From Marinococcus halotolerans DSM 16375 (GTDB lineage: Bacteria > Bacillota > Bacilli > Bacillales > Marinococcaceae), in the NCBI RefSeq assembly GCF_000420725.1, contig NZ_ATVM01000012.1:1-64000 (forward strand): a stretch of DNA of 64,000 nucleotides. The letters are read 5' to 3'. Position numbers and translations under genes: made by a program. Under the pieces are notes generated by a model. It ran no database searches and was not told the origin of the DNA. It was given only the letters and a program-made list of their open reading frames with translations. Below are positions 51,332-62,123 of this stretch, one piece after another; within the stretch, counting starts at the first letter, position 1; each line of letters begins with the position of its first letter.

Positions 51332-52213
51332 ATGGATATCAAACAGCTTCGCTTTTTCCTCGAAGTATGCAAAGAACTAAGCTTTTCACGGGCCAGCGAG
51401 AAGCTTCACATTTCCCAGCCCGCTTTAAGCAAAACGATTCATCAGCTTGAGGAAGAAATCGGCCTCCGTCTGCTCGACCGCTCCACCCGTCATCTTTTCG
51501 TAACGAAAGAAGGAGAAATCATCCGCAAGCACGCCCGGAAGGTACTTCGCAGCGCAGAGGATTTGTGGCAGGAAGCAGAAGAAATCAAGCTGCATAAAAA
51601 AGGCAGCTTTACACTCGGACTCCCTCCCGTCATCGGCTCCAGCTTTTTCCCTGAAATCATTGCCGGCTTTCGCAGAACTTATCCCGAAGCCGGCATGCAC
51701 ATTGTCGAAGAAGGCGCAAAAATTATGGAGCAGTCGCTGCTTGAAGGAAATATTGATGTAGGTGTAGCCATTCTTCCCGTCGATGACGAACAGTTTGAGG
51801 TTCGCCAGATCATCGACCGGAAAATTCTTGCCGTCACCTCGGTAAACCATCCGCTTGCCGGCCGTGAAAGTATACAAATGAAGGATTTAAAGCATGAATC
51901 CTTTTTAATGTTTCAGCAGGGGTTTTCCCTGTACGACCGGGTCTTCGAGTCATGCATCCAGTCCGGCTTTGAACCAGATATTCTTTATGAAAGCTCTCAG
52001 TGGGATTTTTTATTTGAGAGTGCCGTAGCGGGCCTGGGTGTCGCCCTCCTCCCCGAAACAGTCGTTCATAAAGCAGATACAAGAAATGTCTCTGTGCTCG
52101 CAGTGGACGATGATTTACTACACTGGCGGCTCGCACTCATCTGGCGCAGGCACAGCTATCAGACCCAGGCCGCCCAGGCGTGGATCACTTTTGTGGAAGA
52201 GTCCTTTAATTAG
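51332..52213 (+). CDS. LysR-family transcriptional regulator
   Basis: 293 residues. Winged helix-turn-helix [42 protein letters not shown] and a type-2 periplasmic-binding effector domain. Divergent from scoA-scoB-thiolase, so it most likely controls that operon in response to acetoacetate or a related acid. The 114-base gap is AT-rich and holds a short ATAAATTTAT palindrome. Confidence 0.92.
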   Translation: MDIKQLRFFLEVCKELSFSRASEKLHISQPALSKTIHQLEEEIGLRLLDRSTRHLFVTKEGEIIRKHARKVLRSAEDLWQEAEEIKLHKKGSFTLGLPPVIGSSFFPEIIAGFRRTYPEAGMHIVEEGAKIMEQSLLEGNIDVGVAILPVDDEQFEVRQIIDRKILAVTSVNHPLAGRESIQMKDLKHESFLMFQQGFSLYDRVFESCIQSGFEPDILYESSQWDFLFESAVAGLGVALLPETVVHKADTRNVSVLAVDDDLLHWRLALIWRRHSYQTQAAQAWITFVEESFN

Positions 52214-52342
52214 TAATCCGCCTGGGCTCCTGCACGCCTCCTTAAAACTCTAATCAGGTGTTCGGCTTTTCTTTTTGATATAATTCATAAGCAGTTTTAT
52301 TTTACTTCTTTATGTTTACTTCGCGTGGAAAGGACGATGCTT

Positions 52343-53263
52343 ATGAAACATACAATTTCTTTCTGGCTGGAGGCAGCCCGGGCAAGTTTTTTGTCTGTTA
52401 TGCTTATGCCGGTCCTGTTAGGGGCACTTGGGGCTTTTGCATGGAACGGGGTTTTTGAGCCGCTCTGGTTTGTTATTACACTGATCGGGGGATTCAGCGC
52501 CCACCTATTTTCCAATATGGTGAACGATTTGTGGGACTACCGTAACGGTGTCGATACAAAGGCACAGGACACGGCAAACGACGTTTCCACTAATTCCGGC
52601 ATGCTGACAGGAGGCCGGGTCTCTGAAGAAACATTCGCGTTTGTTACGTGGGCGTTTTTGGCCCTGGCCCTTTTATGCGGTGTCGTTTTAAGTATTGCCA
52701 GAGGGTGGCCGCTTTTGATCCTTGCGGCCTTTGGCGGGCTGCTTGCTTATTTTTATGTGGCCCCTCCCTTTAAGTTCGGTTACCGTGGCAAAGGATACGG
52801 CGAAGTCGCTATTCTGCTTTCGTTCGGGGTGCTTCCCGTAGTTGGCAGCTATTACGTGCAGACGGGCTTTTTTGACGTCCGGGCCTTTTTTCTCTCTTTG
52901 CCGATCGGCTTATTAACCACCATGGTGCTTTACAATCATCATTTTCTTCACTGGAGAGCCGACCGTGATTCCGGAAAAAATACGCTTGTCGTAGTCCTTG
53001 GGGAAAAGAAGGGACTGCTTCTTTCAAAAGCCTTTACCCTCCTTGCCATGCTTACGGTCCCCTTAGGTATTATCGTCGGAGCGCTCCCATGGTACGCGCT
53101 GATAGCCATTGCTTCTGCCTGGCCGCTCGTCAAGGCCTATGCTGCCCTCGAAGATACCAACCCTTCTGAATCCTACGGACCGCTCATGGGAGCCTCGATT
53201 AAAAGTACGGTTCTTTGTGGATTTTTCCTGGCACTGGCTCTTCTTTTGCAGGGAATATTTTAA
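52343..53263 (+). CDS. UbiA-family prenyltransferase (MenA-like)
   Basis: 306 residues, about nine membrane helices. First Asp-rich motif NDLWDYRNGVD and second DRDSGKNTLVVVLG bind prenyl diphosphate through Mg2+. Members attach an isoprenoid tail to aromatic acids such as dihydroxynaphthoate in menaquinone synthesis. I chose the ATG at 52343, nine bases after AAGG. No men genes are adjacent, so the acceptor is unsure. Confidence 0.87.
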   Translation: MKHTISFWLEAARASFLSVMLMPVLLGALGAFAWNGVFEPLWFVITLIGGFSAHLFSNMVNDLWDYRNGVDTKAQDTANDVSTNSGMLTGGRVSEETFAFVTWAFLALALLCGVVLSIARGWPLLILAAFGGLLAYFYVAPPFKFGYRGKGYGEVAILLSFGVLPVVGSYYVQTGFFDVRAFFLSLPIGLLTTMVLYNHHFLHWRADRDSGKNTLVVVLGEKKGLLLSKAFTLLAMLTVPLGIIVGALPWYALIAIASAWPLVKAYAALEDTNPSESYGPLMGASIKSTVLCGFFLALALLLQGIF

Positions 53264-53366
53264 CCAACGGGTCGTCCGCTTATTTCTGTCGGGCAGGCAG
53301 CTTTTATCACAATAGTGTACAATGTGGGCACGAGACTGCATTTTGTAATTAATTAGGAGGCTTTTG

Positions 53367-54320
53367 ATGAAAACTATTCGATGGGGCATTTTAGGCACGG
53401 CCGATATCGCCAGAAGACAGATGCTGCCTGCACTGCAGCATACGGAAAATGCCGAGGCGTATGCGATCGCAAGCGGCAGCGGCAAAGCAGAGGAACTAGC
53501 CAAAGCCTTTCATATTCCGAAGGTGTACCAAAGCTATGATGATCTGCTTGAAGACCCGGACATCGATGCGGTCTACATTCCTCTCCCCAACCATCTCCAC
53601 AAAGAATGGAGCATAAATGCTGCCCGAAAGCAGAAGCATGTGTTATGCGAAAAGCCGGCGGCCCTGACTCAAGCGGAGGCCGGGGAAATAAAAAACGCCT
53701 GCGCAGAACACGGCGTTCAGTTTATGGAAGCATTCATGTACCGGTTCCATCCGCAGCACCAGCTTGTACAAAAAATGCTTGCAGGCAATGCGATTGGAGA
53801 CGTGGTGACGATGCGCTCATCGTTTACTTTTCCGTTGCAGCATACCGAAGGTAACATCCGGCTTCATTCCCAGGCTGACGGCGGCGGAAGCCTGTATGAT
53901 GTCGGCTGCTACTGCATTCACGCCATTCGCCAGGTTATGGGGGAGCCGGCGCATGCGAGCGCTTCTTATTCATTCCATGAAAACGGCCACAGTGACTGGG
54001 CTGCGGCAGGTGTCCTTACTTTTTCCGACGGCCGGCTCGCCCACTTTGATTCAGGCATGAACGCTGCTCTTCGCAACGAATACGAAGTAGTAGGTACGAA
54101 AGGCGTACTGAAAGCCCACCAGGCGTTTGTTCCAACAGAACAACCGTGCAGAGTTTCTATCGAATTGGAAAGCGGGGAATCCTACAGCGAAACCATCGCA
54201 GATAACTATTACATTACCGGCATGCAGTCGCTTTCCCTCGGGCTGCTGGAGGGAAGAAGCTGGCCTTCCGATGGACTCGCGGAAAATGCTTTTGTGCTTG
54301 AGCAGCTGGTAAATCCATAA
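53367..54320 (+). CDS. Gfo/Idh/MocA-family oxidoreductase
   Basis: 317 residues. IRWGILGTADIARRQMLPAL, catalytic Lys in CEKPAALT, and YDVGCYCIHAIRQVMG. Resembles NADP-dependent xylose or glucose-fructose oxidoreductase-type members. Stands alone behind TTAGGAGGC, 103 bases after the prenyltransferase gene. Substrate not identifiable. Confidence 0.87.
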   Translation: MKTIRWGILGTADIARRQMLPALQHTENAEAYAIASGSGKAEELAKAFHIPKVYQSYDDLLEDPDIDAVYIPLPNHLHKEWSINAARKQKHVLCEKPAALTQAEAGEIKNACAEHGVQFMEAFMYRFHPQHQLVQKMLAGNAIGDVVTMRSSFTFPLQHTEGNIRLHSQADGGGSLYDVGCYCIHAIRQVMGEPAHASASYSFHENGHSDWAAAGVLTFSDGRLAHFDSGMNAALRNEYEVVGTKGVLKAHQAFVPTEQPCRVSIELESGESYSETIADNYYITGMQSLSLGLLEGRSWPSDGLAENAFVLEQLVNP

Positions 54321-54366
54321 AAAAACAGCCCGCAGCCGCCTTTTTCTGGCAGCTGTGGGCTTTATT
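54319..54366. terminator. Bidirectional terminator
   Basis: Hairpin AGCCC-x-CAGC / GCTG-x-GGGCT with A- and T-runs, between converging genes. Confidence 0.65.
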
Positions 54367-54370
54367 ATCG

Positions 54371-55459
54371 TTATTCTATATACTTTCGTTCAATGGATTC
54401 CTGCACATTCATGATTGAAACTCTTGCTGTTAAAGCATCACCTTCATTGACTGTTTTCCCTGTCACATCCACCAGCGAAAACTGCGAACTTGGCTTCCCG
54501 ACGACCGAAACAGGCTCTTTGCCCCAGAATATTTTCGCTGGCGGCCGGGCATAGGAACGAACATTCCGGAGAATGTTAAAGGCCAGCTTTTTTAACGTAT
54601 CGGACTGGTGCTCGCGGGCAAAGTTAAAGCCATGTGCTTCTCCAAGTGGAATGAGTCCGATAGTCATCGGCTCATTCAGCGGCTTGGTATCTCCGTACCC
54701 TGCCGTGCTCCCTGTTTTTATCTCCCGCGTTTCAAGGAGAGGTGTTTTAAGCTCAAACGTTTCTTCAAAACGCAGACCGTTTCTGCTCGCTGCCTGACCG
54801 AACATGGCATTACCGATACGAATCATATTAAAGCCAAGGTCCGGATACTTGACGGCTATCGCACTGTTGGCCATGTGTACATATGCAGGATGAATCCCAT
54901 AAATTTTCGTTATGATTTCTACGCACTGCTTTAAGCGATCACTCTGGACAGTAATTTTTTCTGCATGCCTGTTGGCAGCAAAATGAGAATAAACGCCTTC
55001 CATCTTCACTGATTTTAACGCTTGATACGCTTCCATAAATGAGCTTAAATCTTTTTCATCCAGACCGAAACGATTTAAAGAAATATTAATTTTTAAATGG
55101 AAGGGATACTGCCCTGCGTTTTTCTTCCCTGCTGCCCTGTCTAATTTTTTCATTTTCCAGGTTGTATCAACGGTAGGCGTTAAATTGTAATCAATGGTAC
55201 GTTCTGCGTCAAAATAAGGACCTAAGATTAATATAGGAGCTTTCACACCATGGTTTCGCAGTTCAATGCCTTCTTCCTCCACCCCTACAGCTAAATAATC
55301 AACTTCGTTTTCAATGTACTTGGCCATAGGAACCAGTCCATGGCCGTAGGCATTACTTTTAACGATGCCTGCAAAAAATTTATCCGGCATCCGGTTTTTA
55401 ATTTGATGAATGTTATTGCGTACAGCCTTTACGTTAATTTCAATCCATGAAGAATTCAT
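54371..55459 (-). CDS. Alanine racemase-family PLP enzyme
   Basis: 362 residues. PLP-binding Lys34 in AGIVKSNAYGHG and the second catalytic Tyr in GSTAGYGDT. The D-Ala supply for peptidoglycan is the usual role; a second, divergent racemase copy is common in Bacillales and some act on other amino acids. It has no neighbour in the same operon. Confidence 0.85.
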   Translation of the reverse strand: MNSSWIEINVKAVRNNIHQIKNRMPDKFFAGIVKSNAYGHGLVPMAKYIENEVDYLAVGVEEEGIELRNHGVKAPILILGPYFDAERTIDYNLTPTVDTTWKMKKLDRAAGKKNAGQYPFHLKINISLNRFGLDEKDLSSFMEAYQALKSVKMEGVYSHFAANRHAEKITVQSDRLKQCVEIITKIYGIHPAYVHMANSAIAVKYPDLGFNMIRIGNAMFGQAASRNGLRFEETFELKTPLLETREIKTGSTAGYGDTKPLNEPMTIGLIPLGEAHGFNFAREHQSDTLKKLAFNILRNVRSYARPPAKIFWGKEPVSVVGKPSSQFSLVDVTGKTVNEGDALTARVSIMNVQESIERKYIE

Positions 55460-55701
55460 TCATTACACGCCCTTCTCTGCTGAATATTATTCTTTATGCC
55501 TAAGAATAATTTCATGCGTCTTCTGTTCTATACCTTTACGTGCCCGCTCGAAAACTCCCTTTCTGACATCTTCTTTAATATAAAGACATTTCCTGCCGGC
55601 TTTTATTCTTCGGAAAAATAGCATTTGATTAAAAAGACCCCGGTGCGGGTATGATAAACAAGGTGTACAAACTTTTGTTTTTTACCGAAGGAGGACTATA
55701 T

Positions 55702-56583
55702 ATGAGCAATTCAAACATTACCGCAGATCAGGCCGGCACGTTCCGGGTCGGCGGCGATATAGAAGTAAACCGTTTAGGATACGGAGCAATGCAGCTGACT
55801 GGTGAAGGAGTATGGAAAGAACCTTCCAATCCCGATGAAGCTGTCCGAGTGCTCCGCCGGGCATCAGAGCTTGGGGTGAATTTTATTGATACGGCAGACG
55901 CCTATGGCCCGTTTACGGCCAACCGACTCATCAAAGAAGCCCTTCATCCATATAATGAGAACATGACAGTTGCTACAAAGGTCGGTCTCACCCGTGCAGG
56001 CCCGAATGACTGGCGTCCTGTGGGCCGTCCGGAATACCTGCGTCAGCAGGTGGAGCTGAACCTGATGGACTTAGGACTCGAACGCATCGATCTTATGCAG
56101 CTGCACCGCGTAGATCCTGAAGTGCCGATTGCAGATCAGATCGGCGAACTGAAAAAAATGCAGGAGGAAGGGAAAATCCGGCACATTGGACTCAGTGAAG
56201 TGAATACAGAGCAGTTTAAAGAAGCTCAAAAGACAGCTTCCATTGCATCTGTGCAAAACCGCTATAACCTGGCCAATCGTGAATCCGAAGAAATGCTCGA
56301 CTATTGTACGGATAACAATATTGCATTTATCCCGTGGTTCCCTCTTGCTACCGGTGAACTGGCCCAGGACGGCGGACCGCTGGCCCAGCTGGCTGAAGAG
56401 CACAATGCAAAACCGGCTCAGCTTGCGCTCGCGTGGCTGTTGAAACGCTCTGACGTCATTCTTCCAATTCCTGGTACGTCCACGGTAAGCCACCTTGAGG
56501 ATAATATCGCTGCAGCCGGCATTAAACTGAGCGATGAGGAATTCAATACGCTTACCAACGCCGTCGAAAGCAGCAATAGTTAA
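55702..56583 (+). CDS. Aldo/keto reductase
   Basis: 293 residues. NFIDTADAYGPFTANRLIKEAL gives catalytic Asp and Tyr, ATKVGLTR the Lys, DLMQLHRVDPEVP the His. Typical of the YdbC/YajO-like AKR group. I chose the ATG at 55702 after GAAGGAGG. Monocistronic. Confidence 0.9.
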   Translation: MSNSNITADQAGTFRVGGDIEVNRLGYGAMQLTGEGVWKEPSNPDEAVRVLRRASELGVNFIDTADAYGPFTANRLIKEALHPYNENMTVATKVGLTRAGPNDWRPVGRPEYLRQQVELNLMDLGLERIDLMQLHRVDPEVPIADQIGELKKMQEEGKIRHIGLSEVNTEQFKEAQKTASIASVQNRYNLANRESEEMLDYCTDNNIAFIPWFPLATGELAQDGGPLAQLAEEHNAKPAQLALAWLLKRSDVILPIPGTSTVSHLEDNIAAAGIKLSDEEFNTLTNAVESSNS

Positions 56584-56699
56584 TCAATGTCTTATATAAA
56601 AGCTTTTAGCCAGCAGCTTTCTCTGCACAGGCTGAAGGCTTTTTTTACCACAGGTGAGAAAATTCTTCCCTGATTTCCCTGAATGAAAGGAGCAGCAGC

Positions 56700-57434
56700 A
56701 TGCTACAAACGACTAGCCCTTACCTGCTGACAAAAGAAGATATGGAAACGTCCGATCGGCTCCCCTCCTGGCTGCAGGAGGAATACCAGACCTTCAAGCG
56801 GGTTGTAACCAATCCGGAATTCCCCTGCTTTTTCGGCATGAAGGCGCAGCGGAAAGGTGAGCTCCGTTACTCTTATATCACTCATGACCAGTGGGATCAC
56901 CTTGGCGGCGTACTCGAAAGCTTTCTGCATTTAATGAAAGAACCGCCCTTTACCCGGCATGGCCTATTCCTTTTCGTCGAGCCGGAAATGCGGGAGCAGT
57001 CCGTCGATTATTATCGTTCCTATTTCTGGGACGTTCTGCAGCATCTGCATGAACAGGACCGGTACAGCTGGCCGGGAGATAAGCCAAAGGATCCCGATCA
57101 TTTTCTATGGGATTACCATTTTGCCGGCGAGCCTGTTTTTGTTTTTGGCAATGCCCCGGCCTATAAACAGCGGAAAACGAGAGACCTGGGGAACAGTTTG
57201 ATTCTCGGCTTTCAGCCCCGGGCGATTTTTGAAGGCCTCGAGGGAACAGAAAAAGGCGGCATCATGTCGAGGGAAAAAGTGCGGTCGCGTGTAGAAAAGT
57301 GGGACAACCTCCCCACCCATCCGGACATCAGCCATTTCGGCGACCCGACGCACAATGAGTGGAAGCAGTTTTTCATTGGGGACGATATTAAGCCGATTGA
57401 AGGCAAATGTCCATTTCACCATAAAGATGTATAA
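56700..57434 (+). CDS. YqcI/YcgG-family protein
   Basis: 244 residues. The family start TFKRVVTNPEFPCFFGMKAQRKGELRYSYI with the F-P-C motif is clear, and a second conserved stretch is GKCPFHH at the C-terminus. B. subtilis has two members of unknown role. Some relatives (e.g. guanitoxin GntA) are reported as heme-dependent hydroxylases of guanidino groups; I know this only from general knowledge and cannot assign it here. Followed by a strong terminator. Confidence 0.85.
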   Translation: MLQTTSPYLLTKEDMETSDRLPSWLQEEYQTFKRVVTNPEFPCFFGMKAQRKGELRYSYITHDQWDHLGGVLESFLHLMKEPPFTRHGLFLFVEPEMREQSVDYYRSYFWDVLQHLHEQDRYSWPGDKPKDPDHFLWDYHFAGEPVFVFGNAPAYKQRKTRDLGNSLILGFQPRAIFEGLEGTEKGGIMSREKVRSRVEKWDNLPTHPDISHFGDPTHNEWKQFFIGDDIKPIEGKCPFHHKDV

Positions 57435-57467
57435 ACGCTCCTGAGCAGCATGGTTAAATAATTTCCC

Positions 57468-57500
57468 AACACTTTCTGCTGAACGCAGAAAGTGTTTTTT
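57468..57500 (+). terminator. Terminator after the YqcI/YcgG gene
   Basis: Perfect 12-bp stem AACACTTTCTGC/GCAGAAAGTGTT with a 5-base loop and T-run. Confidence 0.9.
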
Positions 57501-57636
57501 ATATGTATATACTTTGCATCTTAAAATTTGAAGTATCCAGACGCGAGCCTGTATAATGAGATATGTAAAATCTATAAACAATGATTTTTCCGATATAATT
57601 TACTGCGTTTTAAAAATACGTTTTAAAGGAGTCTTT

Positions 57637-59112
57637 ATGGCTGACAAAAATACTGTAAAACAAGCGGGCTGGCAGCTTGAACACAGCTACGCCGCCCTTC
57701 CGCAGACCTTTTTTTCCAAAATCACTCCTGCTCCGGCCCAGAACCCGGAGCTGCTTATATTAAATGAACAGCTTGCTGACTCCCTCGGCCTCGACAGCGA
57801 GGCGCTAAAAGAGGAGGAAGGCGTGCAGATACTCGCAGGCAGCCGGACACCGGAAAACGGCCTGCCGCTTGCCCAGGCTTATGCCGGTCATCAGTTTGGC
57901 CATTTTACGATGCTTGGGGACGGGCGCGCCCTGCTTCACGGGGAACAAATAACGCCGGATGGGCGCAGAGTCGATATTCAGCTGAAAGGATCCGGCCGCA
58001 CGCCCTATTCACGCGGCGGTGACGGACGGGCCGCTCTCGGCCCGATGCTTCGCGAGTATATTATCAGTGAAGCGATGCACGCGCTTGGCATACCGACCAC
58101 CCGGAGTCTTGCCGTAGTCAAAACCGGTGATCCCGTTTTTCGCGAAAGTGTACTGACCGGTGCAGTATTAACACGTACGGCCTCAAGCCACCTTCGCGTC
58201 GGAACGTTTGAATATGCCCTGAACCGCGGATCGATGAATGACCTGCGGGCTCTGGCCGACTATACAATCAACCGCCACTACCCTGAAGTCCGGGAGGCGG
58301 AAAATCCTTACCTGACGCTGCTCCGGGAAGTTGTTACACGCCAGGCTTCCTTAATTTCCAAATGGCAGCTTGCCGGCTTTATCCACGGAGTAATGAACAG
58401 CGATAACATGGCTATCAGCGGAGAAACCATTGATTACGGCCCATGCGCTTTTATGAACAGCTATGACCCGAAGACGGTATTCAGTTCAATTGATGCGCGC
58501 GGCCGCTACGCCTACGGAAGACAGCCAATTATGGCAGAATGGAACCTTTCCCGGTTTGCCGAAGCCCTCGTACCGCTAATTGACGAAAGTCAGGAAAAAG
58601 CCGTCGAGCTCGCGCAGGCAGAAATCTCCCGTTTCCCGGACCAGTTTAATGAGTACTGGCTTCAGGGCATGCGTGCAAAACTCGGTCTTTTCACGGAAGA
58701 AGCGGAAGACGAAGCACTTATTACAGACCTTCTACACCTTATGCAAGAACACGAAGCAGATTACACGAATACCTTCCGTTCCCTCACCTTCAACAAGCTG
58801 GACAACTCGGGGCTGTTTACAGACAGCAGATTTGTTTCCTGGAAGACACAATGGCTGGAACGTCTCAGCAGGCAGGAAGAATCTGAAAGCTCTTCCCACC
58901 AGCTGATGCGTGACCACAACCCGGCGGTCATTCCGAGGAACCAGCATGTGGAAGAAGCGCTTGAAGCCGCCGAAAAAAATGGGGATTACAGCGTCATGAA
59001 TCAGCTTTTAGATGTACTTTCAGAGCCTTATGCTCACACCATGGAGCAGGAAAAATATACAGCACCACCGGCACCTGCGCTTGTGCCCTACCGCACTTAC
59101 TGTGGCACTTAA
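57637..59112 (+). CDS. selO: Protein adenylyltransferase SelO (YdiU)
   Basis: 491 residues. Pseudokinase-fold AMPylase; motifs [42 protein letters not shown] and [22 protein letters not shown] are diagnostic. It transfers AMP to Ser/Thr/Tyr of target proteins and is linked to redox stress. A Cys three residues from the C-terminus (TYCGT) stands where eukaryotic SelO has selenocysteine. I chose the ATG at 57637 after TAAAGGAG. Confidence 0.94.
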   Translation: MADKNTVKQAGWQLEHSYAALPQTFFSKITPAPAQNPELLILNEQLADSLGLDSEALKEEEGVQILAGSRTPENGLPLAQAYAGHQFGHFTMLGDGRALLHGEQITPDGRRVDIQLKGSGRTPYSRGGDGRAALGPMLREYIISEAMHALGIPTTRSLAVVKTGDPVFRESVLTGAVLTRTASSHLRVGTFEYALNRGSMNDLRALADYTINRHYPEVREAENPYLTLLREVVTRQASLISKWQLAGFIHGVMNSDNMAISGETIDYGPCAFMNSYDPKTVFSSIDARGRYAYGRQPIMAEWNLSRFAEALVPLIDESQEKAVELAQAEISRFPDQFNEYWLQGMRAKLGLFTEEAEDEALITDLLHLMQEHEADYTNTFRSLTFNKLDNSGLFTDSRFVSWKTQWLERLSRQEESESSSHQLMRDHNPAVIPRNQHVEEALEAAEKNGDYSVMNQLLDVLSEPYAHTMEQEKYTAPPAPALVPYRTYCGT

Positions 59113-59130
59113 AAAACGATATATATTTAA

Positions 59131-59172
59131 AGGAAGCCCCTGCTCAGCATTGAACAGTGGCTTCCTATTTTT
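59131..59172 (+). terminator. Terminator after selO
   Basis: AGGAAGCC ... GGCTTCCT stem followed by ATTTTT. Confidence 0.7.
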
Positions 59173-59208
59173 ATGAAAATTTTTAGTTATTATGGCAGCT
59201 TTATTGTT

Positions 59209-60138
59209 TCATCCAAACCATATCTGCGATAAAAAAATAACAATGGAAACCGTCAGGCCTCCAAGCATTGTAGAAATAAGCACGCTTTGGGCGGCATATT
59301 CCGGATAATTATCGTATTCGAGCGCGAACAGGGCGCTGTTTCTGGACATAGGAAACGAACTTGCAATAAATAACGCCTGGGCAATCGTTCCTTCAAGCTG
59401 AAGCAGCCAAATAATTCCTAAAGCGATAAGCGGGGCTCCCACTAATCGAAGACTGATGGTAAAAAAGAAAACAACAGATAAATATTTCAGCTTCGGATAA
59501 GCAATCTGTGCTCCAAGGACAAGAAGCGCGAGTGCCGTAAACCCCGCAGCGATCTGATTTAACACCTGCTCTGCCGCTTTTGGCAGTGAAAGATTAAATA
59601 TGTAAAACACAAGACCAAGAGCTAAGGCGTAAATCGTAGGCGTTTTAAACAAAGGGGCCATATTTTCTTTTATTCCAGATTTCTGTGTCGTTGCAGAAGT
59701 GAAAACTCCATATGTAAATGTTAAAAAGTTTTGAAACATCAGTACAATGATTTGGATCGACACCCCGAGCGGGTTGGAGGCGAACACCAGCTGGCTGACC
59801 GGAAGCCCGAAGTTTCCTGAATTCATAAGTACTACACTGTTTTTAAATATCGCCGTAAGCTTCGCGTCCATCCCGAACAGTTTTGCACATACGCCGGCAA
59901 GCAGCGCCAGAATGAAGAACTGGATAATCAGAAAGGCACCAACGTCAAGCAAAACAGACGATTCCACCTCCATGGCAGAAATGTTTGTAAAAATAACGAC
60001 AGGGAGAAACAGGCCCGTTAACAGCTTTGAAAGCGTACTGAGATGAAAATCGTATATTCGATGAAGTACTGCTCCGAGCAACAGTAAAATAAAGATTGGA
60101 AGCATTACTTCGAGCATAATTAATGGTAAAAAGGACAA
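59209..60138 (-). CDS. Auxin-efflux-carrier (AEC) family transporter
   Basis: 309 residues, about ten membrane helices in two repeats. Typical blocks: LLLGAVLHRIYDF, MNSGNFGLPVSQLVFASNPLGV and FIASSFPMSRNSALFALEYD. Bacterial members move small organic acids such as malate. TTG start with GGGGAGAG upstream. Divergent from the lactate permease gene. Confidence 0.87.
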   Translation of the reverse strand: MSFLPLIMLEVMLPIFILLLLGAVLHRIYDFHLSTLSKLLTGLFLPVVIFTNISAMEVESSVLLDVGAFLIIQFFILALLAGVCAKLFGMDAKLTAIFKNSVVLMNSGNFGLPVSQLVFASNPLGVSIQIIVLMFQNFLTFTYGVFTSATTQKSGIKENMAPLFKTPTIYALALGLVFYIFNLSLPKAAEQVLNQIAAGFTALALLVLGAQIAYPKLKYLSVVFFFTISLRLVGAPLIALGIIWLLQLEGTIAQALFIASSFPMSRNSALFALEYDNYPEYAAQSVLISTMLGGLTVSIVIFLSQIWFG

Positions 60139-60480
60139 AAAAGCATCTCTCCCCGCAGTCGGTAATATAAATAATTTTACCTTTCTTCAATATACTAATA
60201 ATCCTATCCAGGAACAACGAAAATGGTAAATTTATCCTCAAATGCACTGAACAACTGTCAATGTTAATCATTTTTATCAGTTTTTAACCACTAGTGTGAC
60301 AGTATATTGTCGGATTTATGTCTGAAAAACGACAAAAAATTCTACCTCCCTTGAATCGGGCTCTCCTGTTGCATGTATTGATGAAAGCGTTTAACATATA
60401 ATTAAGACATCTGGTGACCATATCTTAAAAGAAATCCACCTTCATTTTAACTTATTTCCTCATCTAAAGGAGACACGTCT
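60139..60480. other. Divergent intergenic region between AEC carrier and lactate permease
   Basis: 342 bases with no gene. TGAAAGCGTTTAAC (60382-60395) matches 12 of 14 relaxed cre positions and is followed by TATAAT (60397-60402), so a catabolite-controlled permease promoter is plausible; no good -35 is visible. GTCGG ... CGACA half-sites occur at 60310-60335. Confidence 0.5.
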
Positions 60481-62067
60481 ATGCTGATGCTGGTCGCGCT
60501 AAGCGCTGTCATTTTTCCATTTATTTTTCTTGTGCTGCTTCGTATGCCTGCCATTAAAGGAATGACGCTCAGCTCTGTTATTGTGATTCTGCTTGCCGTT
60601 ACAGTCTGGGGCATGGGAAGCCAGATTATTCTCTCTTCTATTTTGCAGGGCGCTCATAAAACCTTAACGATTCTGCTTATTTTATTTGGGGCACTCGTCC
60701 TGCTGAATACCCTGCGTAGAAACGGGGCCGTGGACCGTATTAACCAGGGTTTTCAAAGCATTTCAGAGGATATGCGGGTTCAGCTGATTATTGTAGCTTT
60801 TCTTTTTGGGTCCCTGCTTGAAGGGGCGGCTGGCTTCGGCACCCCGGCAATGATTACCGCTCCGCTGATGCTCGCTTTAGGATTCAAGCCGCTTGCTGCA
60901 GTGTCTACAGCACTTATAGCCGACAGTTCAGCTGTTGCTTTTGGAGCCGTGGGCACGCCTGTGATTGTCGGACTCAGTACACTCGATTCAGCAGGTCCTG
61001 CCTTTTTTCAGGAAGTTGGCATTACAGTTACATTAATTGATTTATTTGGCGGCACTTTTATACCGTTTATTTTAATTGCCGTACTCACTCTTTTTTTCGG
61101 AAAAGGCAAAGGCTTAAAAGACGCATGGCCAATGCTCCCATGGACCTTGATGATCGGAGCTGTGTACACTTTCTCAGCGTTATTATACGCGTTCTTATTC
61201 GGGCCGGAATTTGTCGCTATTTTAGGAGCGCTCACCGGACTCGCTGCGGCAGCATTCACTGCGAAAAAAGGATTTCTGCTTCCAAAGGATATCTGGACAG
61301 ATGCCCTTCAGGACGATTTCGAGATTGATAAAGAAAAATCCGACATGAGTCTTCTTACCGCCTGGTCGCCGTACTTGATTGTAGTCGCTCTTTTGCTTCT
61401 AACAAGAATTGTCCCCTGGCTGCGGGAATTTACGACTTCAGTCCTTGATCTTTCCTGGACTAATATTTTAGGGGTGGAAGGAGTGACTTCCAACTGGGAG
61501 CTGCTGTATTCCCCCGGAACGATTCTTGCTGTTACTGCCCTGCTTGCCGTATTAATTCAACGGCGTTCCTTTAAAAATTTCACCGCTTCTTCAAAAGAAG
61601 CTCTTTCCACTATCAAAATCACCGGCATTACTTTATTTGCCACGCTTGCGATGGTGCATGTGTTCAGTAATTCCGGAATCAATACCAGTGATATTACCAG
61701 TATGCCAGAATATATCGCAGCCGGTATGGCAGCCGCTTTTGGCCCTATGTGGATTCTTGTCGCACCGTTTCTTGGAGAACTTGGATCATTTATTACCGGA
61801 AGCGCCACTGTTTCCACTCTTACGTTCTCCCCAGTGCAATACAGCATCGCCAACGCTACAGGAGTGGACGCCACGGTGGTGCTCGGAGCGCAGCTGGTAG
61901 GCGCCGGCGCCGGGAACATGATTTGTATTCACAACGTAGTCGCTGCATGTGCCGTGGTTGGCATGGAGGGAAAAGAAGGCAGCGTCATCCGGAAAACGCT
62001 CGGTCCGGCCATTCTTTACGGGGTACTCGCCGGAGTTGGAGGATTTATTATAATGAATGTATTCTAA
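60481..62067 (+). CDS. L-lactate permease family transporter
   Basis: 528 residues, about thirteen membrane helices. [20 protein letters not shown] and [22 protein letters not shown] are diagnostic, as is [22 protein letters not shown] near the C-terminus. Imports lactate or glycolate with H+. RBS AAAGGAGA. No lactate-utilisation (lutABC) genes follow. Confidence 0.93.
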   Translation: MLMLVALSAVIFPFIFLVLLRMPAIKGMTLSSVIVILLAVTVWGMGSQIILSSILQGAHKTLTILLILFGALVLLNTLRRNGAVDRINQGFQSISEDMRVQLIIVAFLFGSLLEGAAGFGTPAMITAPLMLALGFKPLAAVSTALIADSSAVAFGAVGTPVIVGLSTLDSAGPAFFQEVGITVTLIDLFGGTFIPFILIAVLTLFFGKGKGLKDAWPMLPWTLMIGAVYTFSALLYAFLFGPEFVAILGALTGLAAAAFTAKKGFLLPKDIWTDALQDDFEIDKEKSDMSLLTAWSPYLIVVALLLLTRIVPWLREFTTSVLDLSWTNILGVEGVTSNWELLYSPGTILAVTALLAVLIQRRSFKNFTASSKEALSTIKITGITLFATLAMVHVFSNSGINTSDITSMPEYIAAGMAAAFGPMWILVAPFLGELGSFITGSATVSTLTFSPVQYSIANATGVDATVVLGAQLVGAGAGNMICIHNVVAACAVVGMEGKEGSVIRKTLGPAILYGVLAGVGGFIIMNVF

Positions 62068-62070
62068 TAT

Positions 62071-62113
62071 AAAAAACAGGCATGACCTTTAATAAGCGTC
62101 ATGCCTGTTTTTG
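62071..62113. terminator. Bidirectional terminator
   Basis: AAACAGGCATGAC/GTCATGCCTGTTT, with A- and T-runs, between converging lactate permease and NlpC/P60 genes. Confidence 0.88.
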
Positions 62114-62123
62114 TATTGTTGCT

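Noticed and set aside
60382-60395. Firm cre call before the lactate permease
   Set aside because: Only 12 of 14 matches and no good -35; kept as a possibility only in the intergenic note.
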